In this document: positions 6,128 through 11,333 of the stretch, piece after piece
Position numbering within the stretch: position 1 is the first letter of the stretch
Layout: each line of letters opens with the position of its first letter
Assembly: GCA_964532175.1 (NCBI GenBank)
Contig: CAZHGP010000040.1
Span: 1 to 11,333, forward strand
Length of the DNA: 11,333 nucleotides
Reading direction: 5' to 3'
From: JAVZCJ01 sp964532175
Lineage (GTDB): Archaea > Thermoproteota > Nitrososphaeria_A > Caldarchaeales > JAVZCJ01
The notes under the pieces: model-generated
Told to the model about the DNA's origin: nothing
What the model saw: only the letters and a program-made list of their open reading frames with translations
Databases searched by the model: none
Position numbers and translations under genes: made by a program

Positions 6128-6137
6128 TTATATATTT
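6128..6137 (+). promoter_or_regulatory. Probable TATA box of the elf1-GGGPS-polD operon
   Basis: TTATATATTT is centred about 38 nt before the TTG start at 6171 and predicts transcription from about 6158, immediately before the AAGGTG ribosome-binding site. It faces the tRNA promoter across a 123-bp divergent region. Confidence 0.45.
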
Positions 6138-6158
6138 GTATAAATATTTCTTTATTAT

Positions 6159-6164
6159 AAGGTG
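6159..6164 (+). promoter_or_regulatory. Ribosome-binding site that decides the elf1 start
   Basis: AAGGTG lies 6 nt before the TTG at 6171 and matches the archaeal anti-Shine-Dalgarno complement GGAGGTGAT. If the upstream in-frame GTG at 6162 were the start, it would lie inside this element with no ribosome-binding site of its own. Confidence 0.55.
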
Positions 6165-6170
6165 TTAAGA

Positions 6171-6431
6171 TTGGGGCGTCGTAGAAGGAAAGTTGTAAAA
6201 AAGAAAGTCATTAAGCCTCCTCCAACAGTATTTATTTGTCCATTATGCAATGAAGAATCTGTTAGTATAAGTTATAATAAAGGAGACGAATATGCTATCG
6301 TTAAATGTATGAAATGTGGAGTAGAAGAACATATTAAAATGTATCCAAATTATCTATTAGTAGATGCATATTGCGAGTGGTATGATAGAGTTACAAAAAG
6401 AGTTACTACTGTAGATATTGAAAAAACTTAA
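6171..6431 (+). CDS. elf1: Elf1-like transcription elongation factor (zinc ribbon)
   Basis: This 86-residue basic protein matches archaeal Elf1, a small zinc protein that in eukaryotes travels with elongating RNA polymerase II near the downstream DNA channel. The N-terminus MGRRRRKVVKKK is the family's basic tail. The zinc ribbon is formed by Cys23, Cys26, Cys46 and Cys49 (C-P-L-C, 19 residues, C-M-K-C). The downstream VDAYCEWYDR is a typical Elf1 segment. I place the start at the TTG (6171), because it yields the family's usual M-G-R-R-R-R opening and follows a good AAGGTG site; an in-frame GTG at 6162 would add three residues. It is the first gene of the plus-strand operon, 36 nt before the GGGP synthase gene. 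The function as an elongation factor is known from the eukaryotic family; the archaeal role is inferred. Confidence 0.88.
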   Translation: MGRRRRKVVKKKVIKPPPTVFICPLCNEESVSISYNKGDEYAIVKCMKCGVEEHIKMYPNYLLVDAYCEWYDRVTKRVTTVDIEKT

Positions 6432-6455
6432 ATTATTAAGAAAATAAAAATATTT

Positions 6456-6460
6456 AGAGG
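6456..6460 (+). promoter_or_regulatory. Ribosome-binding site for GGGP synthase
   Basis: AGAGG lies 7 nt before the ATG at 6468 and matches the anti-Shine-Dalgarno complement, confirming that start. Confidence 0.5.
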
Positions 6461-6467
6461 AAAAAAA

Positions 6468-7217
6468 ATGTTTGAAATTAAAATTGGAAAAGTTGAAAAA
6501 TATCTTTATGAAAAAATGAGTAAGGGACCCATACATTTAACTTTAATGGACCCTGAAAATATTAATATAGAGTCTGCTTGCAAATTAGCTAAAGAAGTAG
6601 AAAATCATGGTTCTTCTGCAATAATGGTAGGAGGATCAACAATATATTCTACAGAAGAAGTAGATTTTTTCATAAAAGAAATAAAAAAAGAAATTAAAAT
6701 TCCAATAATTGTTTTTCCAAATAATATTAATGCAGTAAGTAAATATGCTGATGCTATTTTCTTTATGTCTTTACTTAATTCTGTTGAATGGTATTATATA
6801 ATTGGTGCTCAAGCTCAAGGAGCACTACTTGTTAAGAAATATAATATTGAACCTATACCTTTAGGATATATAGTTTTTAATAGTGATACAGCTGTTGCTG
6901 CAATGGGAAGAGTTATTTCTCTTCCACCATCCCATGGAGAAGTGGCTGTTACATATGCATTAGCAGCTCAATATCTTGGAATGAGATTTGTATATCTTGA
7001 AGCAGGATCAGGAGCAAGAGAACCTATTCCACCTAAGACTATTAGCATTGTTAAAAAAGCTGTAGAAATACCAATAATTGTTGGTGGAGGAATTAGAGAT
7101 CCTACTACAGCTTTAGAACTCATTAAAGCAGGAGCAAATGCTATAGTTACTGGAACTATTGCTGAAGAGCATCCTGAGAAGCTTTTTAAGATTATTGAGG
7201 CAATAAATAAATTTTAA
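6468..7217 (+). CDS. Geranylgeranylglyceryl phosphate synthase
   Basis: This 249-residue TIM-barrel enzyme joins geranylgeranyl diphosphate to sn-glycerol-1-phosphate, making the first ether bond of archaeal membrane lipids, with Mg2+, at or near the cytoplasmic membrane. Family signatures appear in order: HLTLMDPEN at 23-31 (metal and substrate loop), MVGGST at 53-58, FPNN near 83-86, GYIVFNSDT at 133-141, YLEAGSGA at 176-183, VGGGIR at 205-210 and TGTIAEE at 228-234. The last three form the glycerol phosphate-binding site. Length and motifs match the full-length archaeal group II type, so it should be active. The ATG follows an AGAGG site. It sits between elf1 and the PolD large-subunit gene with gaps of 36 and 16 nt, so membrane lipid synthesis is probably co-transcribed with replication and transcription genes. 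Identification is firm. It is not the related bacterial PcrB, given the archaeal context. Confidence 0.96.
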   Translation: MFEIKIGKVEKYLYEKMSKGPIHLTLMDPENINIESACKLAKEVENHGSSAIMVGGSTIYSTEEVDFFIKEIKKEIKIPIIVFPNNINAVSKYADAIFFMSLLNSVEWYYIIGAQAQGALLVKKYNIEPIPLGYIVFNSDTAVAAMGRVISLPPSHGEVAVTYALAAQYLGMRFVYLEAGSGAREPIPPKTISIVKKAVEIPIIVGGGIRDPTTALELIKAGANAIVTGTIAEEHPEKLFKIIEAINKF

Positions 7218-7233
7218 ATGAGAAAAAACAAAT

Positions 7234-10200
7234 ATGTCTTCACATGAAGAATATTTCTCAATGATTTTAAAAGAGGCTAAAGAGTGCTACGATATAGCTA
7301 ATAAAGTTAGAAATATTCTTAATTCTCCAATTAATGAAGTTGAAATAAAATATGCTTATGATTCTGCTGAAAGAGTTGAACTTTTAGTAGGTCCACCAAA
7401 AATTGCTGAAAAAATAAGGGAATTAAGTAAGAAAATGACTAGAGATTTGCTCGCATTTAAAATTGCTGAGTATATTGTATATAGCTTACTTGGAAAAAAG
7501 AGTGATGAAGAAATTATTCATCAAGCTCTTTCAACAGCTTTAGCTGTTCTTACGCCTCCATGTATTACAGCTGCTCCTTCAGAAGGTATAGCAGGAGTAA
7601 AAATAAAAAAGAATCTTGATGGTTCAAATTATTTAGCTGTATATTTTGCTGGACCAATAAGATCTGCGGGTGGAACTGAACTTGCAGTAGTAATCGTTTT
7701 AGCTGATTATATACGTCGTTTATTTGGTTTATCAAAATACATTCCAACAAATGAAGAAATATGGCGCTTTATAGAAGAACTTAGAATATATAGTAGAAGA
7801 GTTTCTCGTTTTCAATATCCAATAATGGAGAAACTTATTGAAATAGCTTTAAGAAATGTTCCTATAGAAATTACAGGTATTCCAACAGATAAAATTTTAG
7901 TTCCGTCTTTTAGGAATTTGCCTAGAATAGAAACAAACTATCTTAGAGGTGGAGCTTTAAGAGTTATAAATGATGGAATTGTTGGAAGATCTAAAAAGGT
8001 TTTGAAAATTGTTAGAGACATGAATTTAACAGGATGGGATTGGGTTGAAACATTAATAAAAGAAAGCTCAAATGCTTCAAATGAAGGCCATGGAATAGAA
8101 GAATATTTAGAAGAAGTTGTAGGTGGCAGACCTGTATTTAGTTCATCAAATATTTTTGGTGGATTGAGGATTAGATATGGAAGAGCTAGAGGGACTGGAA
8201 TGGCTACTATAGGTTTGCATCCAATAACAATTAAAGTTCTTAAAGGGTACTTAGTAACAGGAACACAAATAAAGATTGATTATCCAGGAAAAGGTGCTAC
8301 AATATCACCTGTATCTTCAATCCATCCACCAATAGTTCTAACAAATAATAGAGATGTAATCAAATTAGATACACTTGAGAAATTTAATGAAGTTTCTGGA
8401 AAAATAGATAAAATACTTTTCTTAGGAGATGTATTAATTTCTATTGGTGATATTATAGAGAATAATGCTACTTTAAGACCTCCAGGATATTGTGAAGAAT
8501 GGTGGGCCTTAGAATTTAAAAATAAAATCGAAGAAAAATTTGGATCATATGAAGAAGCTTCTAAGAAATTATTAATACCAAAAAATCGATTAATAGCATT
8601 AATTAACCATCCTTTTAATTTTAAACCTTCTATAGAAGAAGCTATAAGAATAAGCTACTCATTAAAAATAACTCTTCATCCTAATTATTTATTCTTTTGG
8701 GAAAATATTTCAATTGAAGAATATATTCAATTAAGAAATTGGTTTTCAAAAATTATTAAAGAGAAAGAATTTAAAATATTAAAAAAATCTATAGAACTTC
8801 CACTCGATATAAGTATTAAAAATATTTTTGAAAAAATTTTAATGGAACATAGTATTAAAGAAGATAAAATAATTACTTCAATTGATAATTTTAAATCATT
8901 AATTTTCTGTCTTTTACCATTGAAAAATATAAACATTTCATTTGAAGATAAAAAGAATGTTTATGAAATAATTTCATCATTATTAGGTTTTAAATTTAGA
9001 AAGAAAGCAGGTTCTTTCATAAGTGCTAGAATGGGCAGGCCTGAAAAAGCAGGTCCTAGAAAAATGTCCCCTCCACCAAATGTATTATTTCCAATAGGCT
9101 TAGAGGGAGGAGCAACAAGAGATATATTTTCTGCTGCAAAAAATGGAAAAATAATAAATGTTGAACTTGTTAAAAGAAAATGTATAAATTGTGGAGAAAT
9201 AACATGGAAAAATAAATGCATTGTTTGTAATTCTCCTACCTTTATTTTTGGTACATGTGAAAAATGTGGCGAAGAATATAACGATCCAAAAATAGAGAGT
9301 TGCAAAAAATGCGGTAGCAAAATAATTTTCTCTAAAATATTTCAAATAAATATTGAAGAAGAATTAAAAAATATTTTCTCTAAAATAAATTATATTCCTT
9401 CAAGAATTAAAGGAGTTCAAGGCTTAACAAGTAAAACTAAATGTCCGGAAATGTTAGAAAAAGGGATTTTAAGAGCAAAATATGATTTGTATGTATATAA
9501 GGATGGTACAACAAGATTTGATTCAACAAATGCTCCTTTAACTCATTTTACTCCAGCTGAAATAAATACTCCAATTAAAAAACTTATCGAATTGGGATAT
9601 TCATACGATGTAAATGGTAATATACTTGTATCAGAAAATCAAATATGTGAATTAAAAATACAAGATATAATAATTCCTTTAAAAGCAGCTGAATATTTGG
9701 TTAAAGTTTCAAAATTTATAGATGAAATTCTTATGAAAATTTGCAATATGCCACCATACTATAAGTGTAATAAACCAAGTGACCTTATAGGAAAATTGGT
9801 TGTAGGATTATCTCCACATACATATGTTGGAGTAATAGGGAGGATAATTGGCTTCACAGAATCGAATGTGTGTTTTGCTCATCCAGTATGGCATGCAGCA
9901 AAAAGAAGGGATTGTGATGGGGATGAAGATAGTATTATGTTGCTACTTGATGTTTTGATAAATTATTCAAATCTATACATTCCAGATAAAATAGGAGGAA
10001 AGATGGATTCGCCAATTTTAATAACACCAATAATTGATCCAAGCGAAGTAGATGAGCAATCTCATAATCTTGATGTAAGTTGGAATTATCCATTAGAATT
10101 TTATATTAAAGCAAGTGAGGGATGCCATATTAGTGAAGTTTATAAAATAATAATGACTATAAAAAATAAATTGAATGATTCGATTGAAAAATATTCTGGA

Positions 10201-10695
10201 TTTGGATTTACTCATCCTCAAGAGGAAATAATTACTGAGGAAAAAGAATCTTTATATAAGAAATTTGTTTCAATGGAAGAAAAAATTATTCAACAACTTA
10301 CTTTAACAAATATGCTTTCTTCAATAAAAACAAGCGAAGTAGCTGAAAAAATTCTTTTATCACATCTATTGCCAGATATTATAGGAAATGCAAGAGCTTT
10401 CTTTTCACAAAGTTTTAGATGTAGCAAATGTAATACTAAGTATAGACGTTTACCGCTCACATTAAAATGTGAAAAATGTGGTAAAGAATTATTACAAACA
10501 GTTTCAAGAAAAAGCATTGAAAAATATATTAATATAATATCCTCTTTTCTTGAAAAATATACTCTTAATGAATATGTTAAAGACCATATATTAATTACAT
10601 TAGAAAATATAAAATCAAGTTTTAAAGAAGATTATGAAAAAATTTCAAAAATGGAGAAAATAACAACTCAAATTTCTTTAGAAGATTTCGTGTAG
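7234..10695 (+). CDS. polC: DNA polymerase D large (catalytic) subunit DP2
   Basis: This 1153-residue protein is the polymerising subunit of archaeal family D DNA polymerase, which replicates the genome together with the proofreading exonuclease subunit DP1. DP1 is not in this window. DP2 signatures are clear: GPIRSAGG at 140-147, the RMGRPEKAGPRKMSPPP block from residue 599, zinc-binding pairs C650/C653 with C662/C665 and C675/C678 with C690/C693, and the WHAAKRRDCDGDED catalytic motif, where Asp895 and Asp897 are the metal-binding aspartates of the double-psi beta-barrel. A further zinc site is C1063/C1066 with C1079/C1082. The C-terminus QISLEDFV (1146-1153) fits a PCNA-interacting PIP box (Q-x-x-L-x-x-F-V), as in other DP2 proteins. 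No intein interrupts it, although these occur in some DP2 genes. The ATG at 7234 lies 16 nt after the lipid gene. Presence of PolD argues against a classical crenarchaeote. Confidence 0.98.
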   Translation: MSSHEEYFSMILKEAKECYDIANKVRNILNSPINEVEIKYAYDSAERVELLVGPPKIAEKIRELSKKMTRDLLAFKIAEYIVYSLLGKKSDEEIIHQALSTALAVLTPPCITAAPSEGIAGVKIKKNLDGSNYLAVYFAGPIRSAGGTELAVVIVLADYIRRLFGLSKYIPTNEEIWRFIEELRIYSRRVSRFQYPIMEKLIEIALRNVPIEITGIPTDKILVPSFRNLPRIETNYLRGGALRVINDGIVGRSKKVLKIVRDMNLTGWDWVETLIKESSNASNEGHGIEEYLEEVVGGRPVFSSSNIFGGLRIRYGRARGTGMATIGLHPITIKVLKGYLVTGTQIKIDYPGKGATISPVSSIHPPIVLTNNRDVIKLDTLEKFNEVSGKIDKILFLGDVLISIGDIIENNATLRPPGYCEEWWALEFKNKIEEKFGSYEEASKKLLIPKNRLIALINHPFNFKPSIEEAIRISYSLKITLHPNYLFFWENISIEEYIQLRNWFSKIIKEKEFKILKKSIELPLDISIKNIFEKILMEHSIKEDKIITSIDNFKSLIFCLLPLKNINISFEDKKNVYEIISSLLGFKFRKKAGSFISARMGRPEKAGPRKMSPPPNVLFPIGLEGGATRDIFSAAKNGKIINVELVKRKCINCGEITWKNKCIVCNSPTFIFGTCEKCGEEYNDPKIESCKKCGSKIIFSKIFQINIEEELKNIFSKINYIPSRIKGVQGLTSKTKCPEMLEKGILRAKYDLYVYKDGTTRFDSTNAPLTHFTPAEINTPIKKLIELGYSYDVNGNILVSENQICELKIQDIIIPLKAAEYLVKVSKFIDEILMKICNMPPYYKCNKPSDLIGKLVVGLSPHTYVGVIGRIIGFTESNVCFAHPVWHAAKRRDCDGDEDSIMLLLDVLINYSNLYIPDKIGGKMDSPILITPIIDPSEVDEQSHNLDVSWNYPLEFYIKASEGCHISEVYKIIMTIKNKLNDSIEKYSGFGFTHPQEEIITEEKESLYKKFVSMEEKIIQQLTLTNMLSSIKTSEVAEKILLSHLLPDIIGNARAFFSQSFRCSKCNTKYRRLPLTLKCEKCGKELLQTVSRKSIEKYINIISSFLEKYTLNEYVKDHILITLENIKSSFKEDYEKISKMEKITTQISLEDFV

Positions 10696-10705
10696 GTTTA
10701 AAATA

Positions 10706-11026
10706 ATGATAAAAAATATATTTTTCTTAAATGAATATAATTATTATAAAATGTTTGAAGAAATAGACCCAAGAGCTTATCTTCAAAAAATTAGGAATAA
10801 TAAAAAAGGAATAAGGACACGTTCAAAAATAATAAAAATTTTAAAAATGAATAAAAAACTTACTATAAAAGAAATATCAAAAACAATTTCAAGATCAAAA
10901 ACAGTAATAAGAAGACATTTGAAAAATTTAGAAAGAGAAGGAATAATAATAAGAAATAAAACTGGAAAGGCTCATATATATTCATTATCAGGGATTGGGC
11001 AAAAGCAGCTAGAAGAAGTGATTTAG
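10706..11026 (+). CDS. Winged helix-turn-helix DNA-binding protein
   Basis: This 106-residue protein carries a winged helix-turn-helix domain over about residues 42-98. After RTRSKIIKIL comes a helix-turn-helix (LTIKEISKTIS, then SRSKTVIRRHLKNLEREG as recognition helix), followed by a wing ending K-A-H-I-Y-S-L. This is the ArsR/MarR-like architecture of small archaeal regulators. The first 40 residues are basic and hydrophilic, with no metal or ligand motif that I recognise. The ATG at 10706 is used. A second in-frame ATG at 10751 would give MFEEIDPRAYLQ, a plausible N-terminus, so the true start is uncertain. It begins 10 nt after the polymerase gene and ends 1 nt before the MazG-type gene, so it is translated in step with them. 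It may regulate its own operon, but nothing in the sequence shows which sites it binds. Confidence 0.78.
   Translation: MIKNIFFLNEYNYYKMFEEIDPRAYLQKIRNNKKGIRTRSKIIKILKMNKKLTIKEISKTISRSKTVIRRHLKNLEREGIIIRNKTGKAHIYSLSGIGQKQLEEVI
11017..11022 (+). promoter_or_regulatory. Ribosome-binding site supporting a TTG start
   Basis: AGTGAT lies 5 nt upstream of the TTG at 11028, inside the end of the preceding gene, and matches part of GGAGGTGAT. It supports the TTG as start over the in-frame ATG at 11055. Confidence 0.4.
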
Positions 11027-11027
11027 A

Positions 11028-11315
11028 TTGAATATTAAAGAATTTCAAGAGAAAATGAGAGAAATATATTTTAAAAAAGATTATAAAAGGGGGGTAAATG
11101 AAACATTTAAACTATTAGTTGAGGAAATAAATGAATTAGGCGAAGGAATACTTAAAAAAGATATAGAAAATATTAAAAGCGAAGCTGCAGATGTATTAGC
11201 TTGGCTTGCAAGTTTATGTAATCTTTTAAACATAGATTTAGAAGAAGCTACTTTATCAAAATATAATGATCGCTGCCCGAAATGCTATTCTAAACCTTGC
11301 ATATGTAAAGAGTAA
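11028..11315 (+). CDS. MazG-family nucleotide pyrophosphohydrolase, small archaeal form
   Basis: This 95-residue all-alpha protein belongs to the MazG-like NTP pyrophosphohydrolases, which hydrolyse nucleoside triphosphates to monophosphates and pyrophosphate and often clear unwanted nucleotides. The metal-binding residues are visible: E32-E33-x-x-E36, then E52-x-x-D55, both on helices as in the family. The segment RGVNETFKLLVEEINELGEG (21-40) matches the family N-terminal half. The tail carries Cys83, Cys86, Cys91 and Cys93 (C-P-K-C...P-C-I-C) and may bind zinc. Single-domain length is normal for the small type. The TTG start gives MNIKEFQEKMREIY, like other members, and has an AGTGAT ribosome site. 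An ATG nine codons later would cut into the first helix. It is the last gene of the cluster here, one nucleotide after the regulator gene. A dUTPase-like or house-cleaning role is inference; the substrate is unknown. Confidence 0.85.
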   Translation: MNIKEFQEKMREIYFKKDYKRGVNETFKLLVEEINELGEGILKKDIENIKSEAADVLAWLASLCNLLNIDLEEATLSKYNDRCPKCYSKPCICKE

Positions 11316-11333
11316 AATTATAAAATATAAAAA

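Noticed and set aside
8961..9345. Minus-strand open frames of 119 and 81 codons
   Set aside because: They lie antisense to the conserved zinc-binding region of the polymerase gene and show low-complexity Phe/Leu/Ile-rich composition.
7234..10695. An intein in the polymerase gene
   Set aside because: The conserved catalytic motif and the R-M-G-R-P-E-K block are uninterrupted and the protein has ordinary DP2 length without splicing.
1..11333. CRISPR array, insertion sequence, prophage or toxin-antitoxin system
   Set aside because: I found no regularly spaced repeats, transposase motifs, terminal inverted repeats or phage genes. The MazG and regulator pair lacks a toxin and fits a housekeeping operon.

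Overview
The window looks like chromosomal DNA from a very AT-rich archaeon, probably a non-crenarchaeal member of the TACK lineage. It carries the large subunit of the archaea-specific DNA polymerase D, geranylgeranylglyceryl phosphate synthase (the first committed step toward archaeal ether lipids), class III (type IV pilin-like) signal peptides and a tRNA gene that appears to contain introns. PolD is absent from classical Crenarchaeota, while an Elf1-type elongation factor is mostly a TACK/Asgard trait. Together they suggest a Korarchaeota-, Bathyarchaeia-, Aigarchaeota- or Verstraetearchaeota-like host. Lys/Glu/Ile-rich proteins and GC-rich tRNA stems fit a thermophile. This placement is inference.

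Layout. Positions 1-3422 are all on the minus strand: a MoaB-like molybdopterin adenylyltransferase (33-578), two overlapping genes for pilin-like surface proteins (862-1935 and 1928-2488), and a probable ScpA-type kleisin (2655-3422). A divergent promoter region (3423-3588) separates these from plus-strand genes: an EPSP-synthase-fold protein that has lost most of the catalytic residues (3589-4863) and a zinc-ribbon/coiled-coil protein with two SHOCT-like modules (4952-5812). A minus-strand tRNA-Ser(CGA) follows (5932-6047), with a probable anticodon-loop intron and an unusual D-loop insertion.

From 6171 to 11315 there is a tight plus-strand cluster: elf1, GGGP synthase, PolD large subunit (DP2), a winged-helix protein and a small MazG-type nucleotide pyrophosphohydrolase. 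Gaps within it are 36, 16, 10 and 1 nt, so it is probably one operon. It joins transcription elongation, membrane lipid synthesis, DNA replication and possibly nucleotide-pool cleaning, all growth-linked housekeeping functions.

No mobile element, CRISPR array, phage gene or obvious defence system is visible. The points most worth following up are the apparently catalytically dead EPSP synthase homologue and the doubly interrupted tRNA-Ser. Several starts were moved from the longest possible ORF, using Shine-Dalgarno matches and family N-termini: 1935, 4952 and 6171.
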